Shown: positions 1 through 11,852, counted from the stretch's first letter. The stretch is DNA of 64,000 nucleotides from Bettongia penicillata ogilbyi (GCA_023548195.1 JAJHZJ010000311.1:10909299-10973298), one strand, 5' to 3'. Translations and numbers: made by a program. Notes: generated from the letters alone by a model not told the origin.

Positions 1-1136
1 TTCAGTGCCAATTAGATCTCCACCTCTTCAGTGGAAGAAGAACGCACATTTTCTCAACTTTGCTCTAACCATTTTTATCATTATCTTTACATAGCATTGG
101 TTTGATATTTTCTTTTTACCCACTTTTATTATATAATAATTGATAATAATTCATTTTGAGCTGATTCTTATTTGTTTTTCTCCTCAGTACATAACTTCCA
201 AGTAGAAATGTCCTCAAGTAAGTGGAAAACACTGTTGTGTTGAATGGAAAGAATGTGAATTTGGTTCCTCACAAGAAGGAAAAAAAAAATCACACTGTGC
301 CTATGATTACTACCTTATACTGAATACTGTAATCTATTACTTGACATGAATGAGTAAACCTTTCTCAATTTCTGTTATATCCATACATACAGAAAAAAAG
401 TTGGGATAAAATCTATCCAATTTGAGTTGAAACATATAAAAATCTTAATTGATTTATATTACAGCATTTATATTTGATCATTTATGGTCATATTTAAATA
501 TAATTTGCAAATTATCCATTTATAGGTTTTGAAAGTTTTAATAGCAAATCTGAATGCACAGATAGCAATGCTACCTCTCTTCTGATACAGAAGTAGAAAC
601 ATGTTGGCCATTAAAAAAAAATTACCTAAATCTTATAACTTTTAAGCCTTTATTGTTCAAGATTGCTATTTTATTACAGATTTTTCCCAGGCGGGTAACA
701 TTTTTCTCAGAATACAACAGCAGGGATCAACTGAGAAATTTGAGGAATTTGTAAATGATAGGCATGTTTGAAATTAGAAAAACATATCCAGCAGATTGAG
801 CCCCTTCTATCCATAGGCTACATAATGTACATTTTAAAAAATCTAAATATATACTCTACCAATTGACCAGAGTAACACTAAAAGTGATGTAACATATTCT
901 GAAAAGTAATCTGTGTTATGTATTTACCCAACAGACTATAATAAGCCCTTTCTGATCCCTTGGGTACAGAATATGTGTTTTTAAAAATTGTCTGAATACA
1001 TATTTATCTAATAGGACAGCATGCTTTCAAGTATATAAAATGCATTATATAAACTCTTATGATTGATTTTTTTTTCTTTCTTCCTTTGGAATATAAAAAT
1101 ACACAAAAAGAAACTTGAAAGTCTATGTATATGTGT
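1..1136. other. Unassigned AT-rich stretch
   Basis: I see no gene, recognisable repeat or RNA gene here. The stretch is AT-rich with short A runs, and all six frames are broken frequently. Confidence 0.5.
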
Positions 1137-1162
1137 ACACACACACACACACACACACACAG
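1137..1162. repeat. (AC)n microsatellite
   Basis: About 13 uninterrupted AC units, read directly. The flanking DNA is not recognisably repetitive. Confidence 0.95.
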
Positions 1163-2834
1163 GTCTTCCTGAAACAAATAAAACCTAGGAAATTGGACAC
1201 TACTGTATAACAAGAAAGAATTTCAGATTTCTATCATAGCTCATTTTTTCAACTTGAACACTACCGTGTATTGTCAAGAACAGAAGAGCCTGAGGTGTTT
1301 TGTGGAGAAGTCAGGAGAACAGATGGTAAATGGGTTAACCTAGACAGAGGAGAAAAGGAAGGTGTGACCACCCAGGAAGGTCTAGTAAAATACACAGTTT
1401 CTTCGTTGCACTTTCAAATGAAGGCATATACAGAAAAGTGCATGCCACTGGTCAGGACTGCAATCCCACCAAGCCAAGCATAATCCAGTCCTAAAGAAAG
1501 TGAGAGGAGGGAGGGAAGAGAAATACAGTAAAGACAGAAGATGGTTTATGAAGAACCACTGGAAATAGAATGTTTAATTTTTGAGTTTGTAGGTTTGACA
1601 CTGGGGTAGAATGCTTCCCAATTGGAGAAGAGAAATGCTAATCAGTACAGAGGATGAAATCTACCATAGTCAATGGATCTAAAAGATTTTAATTAACTAT
1701 AAAATTAAAAATAGGATATTGTGATCTCATCCTTTCTACAATCAAGAAAATACTATCTAAGGGAGCCCAAGTCGATCAAAGCAATTTGCAGGGGCATTGT
1801 GAAACTGGTGGTGAGGAGTAAGTCTTATCAGAGAGATCATTTGAATCATATAAGAATAAATAATAGGAAACTTTCATATACTTTGGAGTTGACAAACCTC
1901 CCTCAATAAATGAAGTGACTGGGTTTGGTACACACTATTACTTTATTTTATGTATCATTTACCCAGGGAATTCTCTCATCATCCCCTCTATTTAGTTAGC
2001 ATTTCCTCAGAGGTACAGGTGCTCCCTTTCACAGCTACATGGTAGATCCTTGGAATATAAAGGTCCTTCTTTATTTCACCTCCCACTTTAATGCTCTGGC
2101 TAAGGTCTAGTGTATACTAGACCAAGGTTGACTAGCTGAGTCATGTTATTAACAAAAGTGAGCTTATTTTAATGGGAGGTAATGACATTTTTGTGTTACT
2201 CATCTCAGAGGATTGACTTAATTGAAAGTGTCTTATTTATTAAGTACCTTAAGCATATATAGTAATAAGCTAAGAATCCAAAGAGAGTTACCCTTTTCTC
2301 AATGATAGACATCATTCTAATTCAGGACTCAACAAACTATAGTAGAAGATCTAAATATGGTGGACTGCTTGATTTCTTAAATAAAGTTTTGTGTATTTGA
2401 AAATGTAAAAAAAAAATTCTTAGCTTACAGGTGACACAAAAACAGGCAGAACATTAGATCTGGCCATCTGACTGTATTTTACCAACCTCTTGCTCTAACT
2501 GGGGAAAAGACAAATAACAGTGAGATATGGATATATAAGTACAAAGAACAAGTCCAGGGTAAGTTCTATGATAAATTTTGAAAGAGACTGAGAATAGGTG
2601 CTTAGAAAGGCTTCATGGATTAAATAGGTCTTCCTTTGGGTATGAAATGGAAGATATTTCAATACAAAGAATTGGGAGTGGAATTCGTCCATTCAAGGCA
2701 TGAAAATTGATAAGAACAAAACCATGCTTGTGGAATAGATTAGAACTCTAGGAATGGATAATAGTGCCACACTGCCTGATCATTTAATATGCAAAAAGAA
2801 GTAGTAGAAGATAAGATTGTACCAAAAAAAAGGG
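1163..2834. other. Unassigned stretch, no gene seen
   Basis: Only short open frames occur, for example 70 codons at 1271-1483 (+). None has a recognisable domain. The frame at 1271-1483 is hydrophilic and lacks convincing splice sites. Parts may be very old repeats that I cannot name. Confidence 0.45.
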
Positions 2835-2985
2835 AGAGCAAGACCTTGGAAAGTATCAGATGACAGAATAAAGAATTCATGTTTTATTCAGCAGGCAATA
2901 GGGAACTATTGAAGGTTTTTGAGTGGGGGAATGTCATGGTTAAAACCATAGTTTTGGAGGGGGTGGTTAGGGGGTTCAGTTCTAA
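2835..2985 (+). mobile_element. Fragment of a long unnamed marsupial repeat
   Basis: The sequence around 2888-2942 ('caggcaatagggaactattg', then a stretch on a 'gggggaatgtcatggtta' pattern) matches the middle of a long interspersed repeat whose other parts occur at 19.3, 41.4, 60.3 and 63.2 kb. I recognise the pattern from marsupial DNA but cannot give a certain family name. Confidence 0.45.
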
Positions 2986-3215
2986 ACATGGGATTTCATC
3001 AATATAGGGAATTTTCAGTGAGAAAAATCCACCTATCAGTGCAGATTAGCAATTACATTGTAATTTATAGTCTTAAAGGAGTTGCTGGGAACATTGAGAA
3101 GTGAAGTGATTTTCCACACATCACACAGGTGGCATGTATCAGAAGCAGGATTTGAACCAAGCTCTAAAGGGAGCTCTTAAGTCATTGTACTACACTGTCT
3201 GTCCCTGTGGGCCTT
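2986..3215 (-). mobile_element. Old SINE, MIR/CORE-like, antisense
   Basis: It carries the antisense SINE pattern 'aagtgaagtgattttccaca', 'cacacaggtggcatgtatca' and 'gcaggatttgaaccaagctc'. This is the reverse of the conserved tRNA-related/CORE region (no-gap order: gttaagtgacttgcc, cacacagctag, ggatttgaac). A related copy lies at 15120-15340. It is degraded and the ends are approximate. Confidence 0.55.
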
Positions 3216-3224
3216 AATAATAAT

Positions 3225-3310
3225 TATAATAGCTTGAGATTTGCAGTGTTTGATATGCTACCTCCTTTCTAATCATATCAATAACTCTCTGCAGTAGTTA
3301 ATGATAGATA
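3225..3310 (-). mobile_element. MIR/THER-type SINE fragment
   Basis: Resembles the 'aataataatagctaacattt ... ttgcaaagtgctttacat' part that flanks CORE-SINEs in marsupials. It is heavily mutated and has no target duplication. Confidence 0.4.
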
Positions 3311-3329
3311 TATGGCATCCACCTTCTCC

Positions 3330-3620
3330 AGAACTGGCAGTCCTCCATTTCTGGAATTCTTTCCATTCTCCTCTGTATTTTCTGGCCTCCATAGCTTCCA
3401 TCAAATCCCATATTCTCCTGTTTTCTGCCTTCCTTCCTTTGGACTCATGAGCTCACAAATATTCCTTCATGGTCACTTGAACCCTTCAAATTTCTTCCAC
3501 CAATGGTGCAGCCCTATCTTTCCATCAACATTCTTCCTAAAGCTTCCAAACATGCCATGGCTAACACCACCTCTAACATACGTGCCTTCCTGGATGCCCT
3601 TCAAAAGGTCAGGGTAACAA
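3330..3620 (+). mobile_element. Possible L2 fragment
   Basis: The pyrimidine-rich text around 3345-3445 (ctggaattctttccattctc, then 'ttctggcctccatagcttcc') follows the order of the L2 ORF2 3' region (the 'tggaatgttctccctcct ... ggcttctctggattccttca' part seen better at 43.4 kb). The open frame of 101 codons here is probably a by-product of low stop density in pyrimidine-rich DNA. Confidence 0.35.
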
Positions 3621-3639
3621 CTGGCAGCTTTTACTATCC

Positions 3640-3815
3640 CCTAGCTCCATGCTAACATAGAGAATCTGAGTTCTAGACTCACCAGTACTGTTACCAACCT
3701 GTGATCCTAATTAAGCCACTTAACTTGATCTGAGTTTCTTGTTTAAAAAACCAGAGGTAATTATACCTGGCCTTGCTTCTCAAATTCACAGGGATGTTTT
3801 AAAGATCAAATGAAA
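3640..3815 (+). mobile_element. MIR fragment
   Basis: Order of motifs: 'gatcctaattaagccactta', a mutated 'gtttcttgtttaaaaaacca' (the 'tcctcatctgtaaaat' segment), 'ggtaattatacctggccttg', then 'cagggatgttttaaagatca'. This is the MIR core plus its LINE-like tail in sense orientation. Confidence 0.6.
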
Positions 3816-4804
3816 ACATGTTACATAATTGTATGAGATTTTTTAAAGGCAGCACCACGTCAAATATTAAAGTATTGATTCTTTGCTTGTGAAGTTTTCT
3901 ATCCCAGATACACATATTCTTGAATCCCTCACTTTCTGTGTGCTGTGAATATATGAATATATTCACTCGCACATATTCACAAATAGGTAATTTAGTTTTA
4001 TAAAGTAAATTACTTTATAAATACACACATATAAACACACACATATGTGTGCATATATGCATATACATATACACACATTGTACATACACATACATGCACA
4101 AAAATATGTATATACATAAAATATGTTTCTTTTAAAATTGTGAGTTCAATATTACCACACTTGTTTCAAGCTCTCAATTCACTCTTTAGAAGCCTTACTG
4201 CAAGACACAAAATCCATTGTGTAATATTTTTTAACCAGACTGCAGGAGTGCAAAAGTATACACTGCTTCCTTCAAAAATGGAATCATCACTCACAGATGT
4301 AGATATGTACTTGTTATGCCAAGATGAGACAGATGTGGTTCTATTGACTCAGGGACAGGTGCGGAGGAAGAAGAGATAAAACATTTGTGGAAAGTGTAAG
4401 CAACTGCATCGCTGTTGTTAAATAAATAAACTCCCTGCCAAAAAAGTTTATTTGCTTATTTCTCCAGAATGTTTATTTTAAGCTCTGACTTAACTCCGCT
4501 TTATTCCAATTTTCTTTGCCGTATTGATGATGAGAGTATGCCTCATGCATGTGTGTTTTAAAGGGCATTATGGAATGGGCATTCAGGAAGCTATTGAAGC
4601 AGAGATAATATATTTTCATTTTAAAGTAAACTCATCCTACTTACACCTAACTGATCTATGTAAGCCCCAGCTAGAAGTCTTCTTTTGTCCTTATGAAGAG
4701 GCTAGGGGGAAAAAAAAAAACAAAGCAACAGAGTCAAAGAAGAGCTAATGACTAAAAAGAAGTTTGGATCCTTTTCCTTAGAAATATTTCAGTGAGCTAT
4801 CAAC
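3816..4804. other. Unassigned stretch with AT/CA simple sequence
   Basis: 4018-4115 is a mixed CA/TA/CATA tract that creates an open frame without meaning. I see nothing in the rest: frames of 110 codons (4047-4379) and 74 codons (4524-4748) have no recognisable domain. Confidence 0.45.
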
Positions 4805-5100
4805 CAAGAACAGAACGAGGAAGTGCAAATCTGCAGCTGGTAGGCAAGTGCAGAGAAATAGAAGATGACTTTGATTTTAAATAGTCGTATTAATTCTGGC
4901 TCCAAAAGAGGGGTTGGGTGGGAATCAGCAGCTGGGAGGGGAAAGGCAAGTGGAAAAGATGATTTTGATTTGAAATGTATTTAATCATAACCCAAAGTGG
5001 AAACTGAAGGGGAGGGAGAACTCTGCAGCTGGGCTGATGGAGGCAGAGAGCTAAGTTAAAATACTGTCTTCATTTGAAATACTCAGCTTTGGGTTTATTG
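4805..5100. repeat. Degenerate three-unit tandem array, period about 95 bases
   Basis: Three successive units share the order 'gcagctgg', a purine-rich stretch, 'gatga(c/t)tttgattt(t/g)aaat', then an A/T-rich spacer. The 'cagctg' core recurs at about 4834, 4929 and 5025. 'ttgattttaaat' and 'ttgatttgaaat' are well kept in units 1 and 2, and unit 3 has 'cttcatttgaaat'. The units are diverged, so the array is old. I do not recognise it as part of a known family. Each unit holds one CAGCTG E-box-type hexamer, though this alone does not show regulatory function. Confidence 0.6.
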
Positions 5101-5666
5101 AGGCTCAGGAGGGACCAGGAAGCTTGTAGATAGCAAAGGGATTATACATCTTGAAGTAGCTATAGCTAGAGAACGCTGGTGATCATGGTCAAAGATGAAG
5201 CTGAGAATAAGCCCTTCTGTCAAAATAATGACTTACATCCCAAGATTTCAAAAGAATTAAAGCAGACAAAATTTTGGGAAAGGAGGGTTTTCCAATATAC
5301 TGAATGCTATGATATGGATTGCCATATATTTATAGAAATTATCTATATACAAAGAAAAATATTTATATCATCATATTTTTAAAAAATATTTTATTGATGC
5401 TTCTTGTCATTTACTGTCTCACTGTCATTTCCAAATATAAAACCTTCCTCCACTCTAGCACTGACCACTCCCTTATAGCAAAGAAAAACATTTAAGCAAA
5501 ATTAACCAATAGACTATCCACATCTGACCATACTTGCCACATTCTGTCTTATAGCGCTTCCCCCTCAACACATGCACACATTTGTTGTCTGGGACCAATA
5601 TTCTCGTTTCGCTTACTGAAGAATTCAGTGTTCTCTTTATTCGCACTATTTAAAACCAGGCAGTTG
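5101..5666. other. Unassigned stretch
   Basis: No gene or named repeat is seen. A 67-codon frame at 5179-5382 is not recognisable. Confidence 0.4.
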
Positions 5667-6140
5667 TTTATCCTTCTTTTTTCAAAGAAGACCAGTGACA
5701 TCCCAGGTGATGCCTTGACTCACTTGTGAAATAGATTTAAGTGAGGAAGAGATACACAAAGTTGTCAGCTTCACTTTCTCTTCCAGAGTCATCTTAGTAC
5801 AGTGGCAGGACGAGCGATGACCTGGGAGGCAGTGGAAGACTTTGGCGTCTCCAGTGTCTGACCAAGTTCGAAGTGTTTGCTTTACTCTCCTATGTAGCTA
5901 CTGGAATAAATTGTTCTCATCCACCCATGCCAACATGGGAAGTCTTCACATAATTGGGGTATACCCCTCTAAGTTGTTGATGGGTTTGAGGTCTGTTAGT
6001 TATCCTCAACCTAGTTTAGCCCATCTGCTGAAATGGTTTTAACTAGGTATGACCACTGCTCTTGCTACAGCTTCTTGGAGTCACAGGTGAGAGTTGGGTG
6101 AAAGGTAAACACCAAAGGTGGATGAGCAGCCCTGAAAAAT
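5667..6140 (+). mobile_element. Marsupial SINE-like repeat, second family (sense)
   Basis: Starts with 'ttcaaagaagaccagtgaca' and follows with 'ggtgatgccttgactcactt', 'atttaagtgaggaagagata', 'ttccagagtcatcttagtac' and 'gaagactttggcgtctccag'. The same series is present at 14882, 19455 (both +) and, in reverse, at 38386. It is known to me as an abundant marsupial interspersed repeat, but I cannot name the family with certainty. The 3' half agrees with the 19455 copy and differs from the 38386 copy, so two subfamilies are present. Confidence 0.6.
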
Positions 6141-6366
6141 GTTTGGTAAACCCTCACATCCAAAGTGCTAGTCCTCCCTGAATACTCCATAAATCCTAAA
6201 ATAAAACCCTGTACATGGTTCTTGAATAATCAATTTTCAAAGAAAATATGCAAAGCTAGACCTAACACATTACAGACTGAACATAGCTGCTTCCAAAAGC
6301 ATTTCAGGGTTTTCTACTACCTTGAGGATAGGATCACAGTATTCAAAACTGAATCTTAAAGATCAT

Positions 6367-6622
6367 TTAAGCGCAGCTGGACAGTGCAGTTGATAGAATG
6401 TTATCCCTGACGTCAGAAAGATTCATCTTCATGAGTTCAAATCTGGACTCAGACATTTACTAGCTATGTGAGCCTAGGCAAATCACTTAACCCTGTTTGC
6501 CTCAATTTCCTCATCTGTAAAATGATCTAGAGAAGGAAATGGCAAACTACTCCAGGATCTTTGCCAAGAAAACCCCAAAGGGGGTCACAAAGAGTTGGAC
6601 ATATCTGAAGTAACTGAACAAC
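6367..6622 (+). mobile_element. MAR1/WSINE-type tRNA-derived SINE, nearly full length
   Basis: Sense copy containing 'gagttcaaatctggactcag' (B-box-like segment of the tRNA-derived head), 'ctagctatgtgagcctaggc', 'ctcatctgtaaaatgatcta', 'aagaaaaccccaaagggggt' and the tail 'cacaaagagttggacat ... aactgaacaacaa'. Flanked by a 9-base direct repeat 'aaagatcat' (6358-6366 and 6623-6631), so both ends are defined. The tail matches the end of the RTE LINE at 18880-18910, which implies RTE-driven mobilisation. Confidence 0.85.
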
Positions 6623-6929
6623 AAAGATCATCCAGTTCCATCCTTTCACTTTTACAGATGAGAAAACTGAATAGGACATATAAATCTTAGCTAATTACAT
6701 AAGCAGCTATAGAAGCTAACTTTCTGAGGTAATGCTTAATACCAAGTTGCTCACTTGAAAATTGTCTCTCAAGTCACAGCAAGCACATGGAAGAGAGATC
6801 TGTGAAGGCTATTTCATGCCAACATTCTAGCCAGAATCTAAAAGGATACATACATGTTTCTACCTTTTTAGTATTCTGTGTGTGGTTAATAAATCCACTT
6901 TCCACTTGACTAATCTGTCCATTACATTT

Positions 6930-8610
6930 ATTTCCTGTTAGAGGAAAATCCTTCCCCTATAAATTTCTCAGTCCTCCTCCCTAACCACCCCAAATGTACC
7001 CATCTTGTTTGGCTTATTCCCTCTGATTAATTATCCTCCATTCCTAAAGAGGGAACTATGCCCCTCAGCCGTGTAGCTAGTCACTCACAAACCCCCTGCA
7101 ATTTGACTCCTTTTTTCTCTTCTTTTTTTAAATTTTTTTTTTATTTTATTATTATTATTATTTTAATGTTCTACAATCACTTCCTTAAAATTAAGATTTT
7201 TATCCCACCCATACCTTTCCCCCACTACCCGCCTCCCTCCCCACGACAGCACACCTGTATAGGTTCTACATATACTTTCCTATTGAGTATGTTTTCACTA
7301 TAGTCATGCTATGTAGTCGCACTAAAATAAATAGAAGAAATAGTAAAACAAATCAAAACATAATACACTAAAGCACACACACACACACAAACATGATCCC
7401 TTTTTTCTCTTCTTGAATGAAAATCTTTCTAAGATCACCATTGGTCTTTCCTCCATTTTCATCCTCCTTGAATTTTCTGCAGCATTTTCTATTGTCAATC
7501 ACCTTCTCCTAATTCAGCTAATGTTCCCTCATGGTCTTTTTCACTGTTCCATCTTCTTTTCTTAATTTTCATTTGTGGATGTTTCCTAGAAAACTCTACC
7601 CTTTTCCTAATCTCTCAAAACTGTAATCCCGAATTTACAAATACTGTTTGGAAATTTCTACCTTGTTGCTCCTATACCTATCTTACACTCAGAATCCCAA
7701 ACCAAACCCATCAATCTGTCCCTCTGCTAACCTGTATTTTTGTCACTGTCACTTCCCATTCACTCAGACTCAAAACCATATAACCATCTTTACTGTACAT
7801 TTAACTTACACTTTCAAATAGCCGATCAACAAGTCATGTTAATACTTTATTCACACTGTGCTGTTCTCTATTCATGGCATCCTTTTCAGGTAATCCACAT
7901 GGCTAGAGGTCTAACAGTCTTCAAACTAGACCTGTGTGGCATCCAGTCTCTCTGCTGCCCAATTTATCTTTCACATAGCTGCCAAAACACAATCATTCTA
8001 GTACAGAGGTGTAACTCTGTCATTGCTTTTCTTGAAAAAGTTTGTCAATGAATTCCTATACCTATAGTATAAAAGAGAATCATTTTAGCCAGGCACTTCA
8101 GGTGTTTCACAATCTGACTTTCTGCTGTCTTTCTACATTCCCATTCATAAATGTTACATTCAAGCCAACTGGACTAACAGTTGTTCCTTGACATCATCTT
8201 TTATTCTTTAGCTACTGTATATGCATGCTTACATACATAAACATATATACACACTATTCCGCATGCCTACAACATACTCTTTATAGATCTAATGCTGGAG
8301 AACATCATGTTGTCTTTCTCTTCATTCAGTGCTCAAATCAGGTGTCATTGCACCCATGACTCCTTTCTTGAATCCATTAACTATAATGAGTTCTTCCTCC
8401 TTTTTTTCTCAAAACAGACTTTCAAAAATTTCTCAGACGTTTTCTTTTCTCCTTCCACATTCTACCTCATGTCAAGCCTTATTTTCTCCAAAGCAAAGCT
8501 CCTTGAGAATTAAACCTGTATTAATTTTTAACTTTGTACACCTAGTACAAAGTTAAGGGTGTGTTTTGTACATAGTAGATGCTTAATACTTTATTTTACT
8601 CTTTTTAAAA
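6930..8610 (+). mobile_element. Degraded L2 LINE (ORF2 end to 3' end), interrupted
   Basis: Pyrimidine-rich sense text follows L2 ORF2 order: 'ctccttgaattttctgcagc', 'caatcaccttctcctaattc', 'cacaatctgactttctgctg', 'actcctttcttgaatcc', ending in 'gtacatagtagatgcttaat', the standard L2-type 3' terminus. Many frames are broken. It is split at 7109-7414 by an L1 3' end, so the L2 is older. Confidence 0.6.
7125..7398 (-). mobile_element. 5'-truncated L1 3'UTR with long target duplication
   Basis: Begins with a T/A-rich tail (the poly-A side on the - strand) and continues with 'aatgttctacaatcacttcc', 'ttctacatatactttcctat' and 'cactatagtcatgctatgta', which I recognise as the 3'UTR of a marsupial L1-type element, antisense. 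The flanks carry a perfect 16-base direct repeat 'ccttttttctcttctt' (7109-7124 and 7399-7414). It holds no coding sequence. The (AC)8 at 7374-7389 lies at its 5' side. Confidence 0.75.
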
Positions 8611-8677
8611 AAAAATGAAGCAACATGAAAGATATTTAGTTATTTGAACTCCCTGAGTTTTGAATCCTGGATAAATG

Positions 8678-8679
<2 letters not shown>

Positions 8680-8714
<35 letters not shown>
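8680..8714. repeat. (AT)n microsatellite
   Basis: About 17 uninterrupted AT units. Confidence 0.95.
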
Positions 8715-8720
<6 letters not shown>

Positions 8721-10329
8721 TGTATTGTAGTGATATCAGACATTACATCTAGATCCTAATTAGTGAAAATAATGAATCCAGCTAAGTATATTATTTGAAT
8801 TTGCATTTTTCCATTGTGCTGGAATGAACTACCATATTTTACATGATCATAATTTCAAAAGGGGTCAGTTTGAATACGTGCATATACTTTTCAGGGATTC
8901 ATTGCTCATACTAAACAGGACCTGATTATATTTATTGCAACTAAAGACTCAATTTATATATGACATTTATTGGTACAGTCTGAATTCTTCTCAAGTCTAC
9001 AATAGAGAAAAACTACCAGAAATCATCTTTCGTCACTCTAGACACCCTTCAAGTGAAAACAATTTACTTATAATCTTAAACTTTTATTAAAGTCTTTGTG
9101 ATCATTATAAAGGATCCTGTTTATGTCACTGTAGAAAGCTAAGCTCATCCAACATTTCACATTGCAATTAGTATTCCCAGATACTAGCTTTACAATTAGC
9201 TTTCACAATTAACATGTACATATAAACAAATTTCATTAATTTGCTAACTTGATTCCTTATTTTGAACATTAGCCAGACAACCAGATTCTAATAGATTAAG
9301 AAAAACAGAATACCCAAGTTTACCAAAGGAATGCTAGGAAAGAATATGAGATCTGGTTTCTTATTCTCTATTACAATTCTTAGACCACAATCCTCCTTCA
9401 ACATATACCCTTGGGTACAGTATGAAACTAGTCCTGTCTTCTTTCTTGTTATGCTAGGAGCAGAAAGTGGATTTTCAAATCATGTGAAATAACTTGATTA
9501 TAAAAATCTCCAGATATGTTAGCCTTGTGGGATACAAGACTGGGGGAAGGGCAGAAATACCACCAAGAATGGATGTGTAAACCTGCCTTTAGTATTTTTT
9601 TTCTTTTAATGAGTGAATTTGGTTGACTAGGTGGGGCTTTTGTCCAAGTTTTTCACAGCTTGACCAGTGAATTCAGCTTAATAAAAATATTTCCCTTTGT
9701 AGGCTGAATACTCAGTCTTCAGTGGTTTAAATCTAGGTCTGATGTGTTCCTTTTTTTGAATGTCAAAAATGGCACAAAAATTATCAGGGGCATAAAATTC
9801 ATCCCTGTCTAAATCATGAAGCATCAATGAGTAATGGGTCTCCATTATACAATGGCATTCAGTGTACTCTTGGCTCCTTAGCATCACCTCAGTTCTAAAT
9901 ATATTGTTTGTCTCATTAATGTCAATACTAGCCTTTAAAGTAGTAGTACTTTTTTTTCTTTTTAGTCAAGCTAGAAGCACCAAGTATATAAAAAATACTG
10001 TTACTTCCTTACATTTATATTTTCTACAACCCAGCATTGATTTGCTCCTTATTTAAGCAACATTTTCTTGATAAATTAAAAAAGCAGCAATAGCCATTAC
10101 TGCAGGCTATATACAGCCTCTAATATCACTTAAGCATATTACAGAATATAATATCTGGTACTTAACGACTAACTTGCATATGAAAGCTCACATAATGTCT
10201 CATAAAACCCTTAAAATGGCTTCAGTTTAAGAGTCTCTTTAAAAAAAAAACACCTTCAGGGAATATTGTAAATGAAGTAGCACTCCAGCCTTGGAAAAAA
10301 AAAATTCACACACTTGCAGAAATTTTTAA
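8715..10329. other. Unassigned stretch
   Basis: No named repeat is seen. A 69-codon frame at 9678-9887 (-) is hydrophilic and continuous but not recognisable. It may be chance. Confidence 0.4.
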
Positions 10330-10800
10330 TATAAATTGAACACATTAAAAATTAATTTTGCATGACCATTTCGCATTGCGGTGCCAATGCATAGTTAAGA
10401 TAAGGCCTTAACTCTTCTTTGTTTAAAGTAACATGGAAGCTTCTCTCTTTCTTCCTCTCACTCTCTCTCCTGCTCTCCCACTCTAGTCAGTACACAATTA
10501 TTATTTTCATTAATCAGAGAACGGACCCCCATTTTCTTATCCTGACAGCCCCAGCTGGAGTTGACAGAAACCCTACAACTTAACTATAAACTTCTAGGAA
10601 ACTCATTAAAGAAAGGTGTGAGCTGACAATTAACTAAGGTCATTCCCTATTTTACACTAGGTGACCTGGGAAAAGCTTACTCATCAGAAAAGTCGCCAGT
10701 CTGCACTGCCCTGGTTTTCTTTTACCACTCCCTTCCTGGCCCTTTGACTCTCCCCATTTCCCTCGGATCTTCTGTGCCAGTTATCACCTTGAATGTCTGC
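10330..10800. other. Possible conserved non-coding segment
   Basis: This part shows no transposon signatures, few homopolymers and several homeodomain-type cores, for example 'attttcattaatcagagaac' near 10502-10521 and 'gacaattaactaaggtcatt' near 10626-10645. There is also a palindrome-like 'aaggccttaactc' near 10403. Function is inferred only from appearance; no alignment was possible. Confidence 0.2.
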
Positions 10801-11339
10801 TTTTATGGATCTTTTAGTCTTGTATATGAGAAAAACAGCTAACATTTTTATTAAAATAAAATGAAAATGTGTGAACTAATTGCAACAAACCACTTGCTTC
10901 ATCTTTTTTATATATCTGTGCTTTTAAAAATAATAATATTGATTCTGGGGCCATAGTTTTAGAACACATATTCCCCAAATTTTGTGCCAGTGGCAATTTG
11001 ACATTGAAAAATGAATTTTTCTTTTCCTGCTGGAAAACTTGTGCTGCCCTGATCTGACATGGTGTAGTTGTTCTGTGGTTCTGAAAAAGCAGCAAGTTCA
11101 ACATTACTAAGGAACTTTCAAAAAGGTGACTATGGTGTTCATAGATTACATCCCTCATTATCAGTTTTTAAAGGTAGGACAATGAAGCTGACTTTTCTTA
11201 GAGACAGGATTCTAGAAAAACCTAATAAACAAATAAAATCTTTTTTCTTCTAAACTGTTTTTTTTCATTATTAGCCTCAGAGATCTTTCAATTCAAATAT
11301 TGAAATTAGAAAAAATGAGAAAGCAGCTGATCAGAATTA

Positions 11340-11341
<2 letters not shown>
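10801..11341. other. Unassigned stretch
   Basis: The 114-codon frame at 10814-11158 (-) has no recognisable domain. I see no repeat family. Confidence 0.4.

Positions 11342-11391
<50 letters not shown>
11342..11391. repeat. (TG)25 microsatellite
   Basis: Twenty-five perfect TG units, one of the longest pure dinucleotide tracts in the window. Confidence 0.97.
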
Positions 11392-11393
<2 letters not shown>

Positions 11394-11852
11394 ACAGCAT
11401 AGGGGGCTATGTTCTGGGAAGAGAGTGGGCAGTGTTCAGGTGGAAACAAGCTATTTTAATAAGAATATTTCCCCAGCTTTCCAAAGCTTCACACAGACCA
11501 CGTAAGATGTTGTAAAATGTATTCCCTGGTTTTCCCTTTGCTCTTTTGCTCCACATTAATGTTACTTTAGATACAATAATAAAACAGACTCCAAAGCCCC
11601 AGAGAAGACACACATAGTCTGCTGCCAAAACAACAACAGCAAGAAGGTATTAGACTGTGGTGATGGTTTATCCTGAACAATCATGAACAATTTTTAAAAA
11701 GGAAGTGAAACCAACTTCTGTATAAATAAATTGTTAATTTCATCCATCATGGTCCTTCAATACTAAAATCCAGGTACTTTGGAGTAGTTTCCCAAAATAA
11801 AGTAATAACCTTTTCCACACTGACTTTCATCCACTGATTGTAATACTTTAGC
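11392..11852. other. Unassigned stretch
   Basis: Nothing recognised in either strand. Confidence 0.4.

Noticed and set aside
1271..1483. 70-codon frame as an exon
   Set aside because: No recognisable domain and no support from flanking splice signals.
9678..9887. 69-codon antisense frame as an exon or processed pseudogene
   Set aside because: Reads as plausible protein text but matches nothing I know; no poly-A tail or target duplication is seen nearby.
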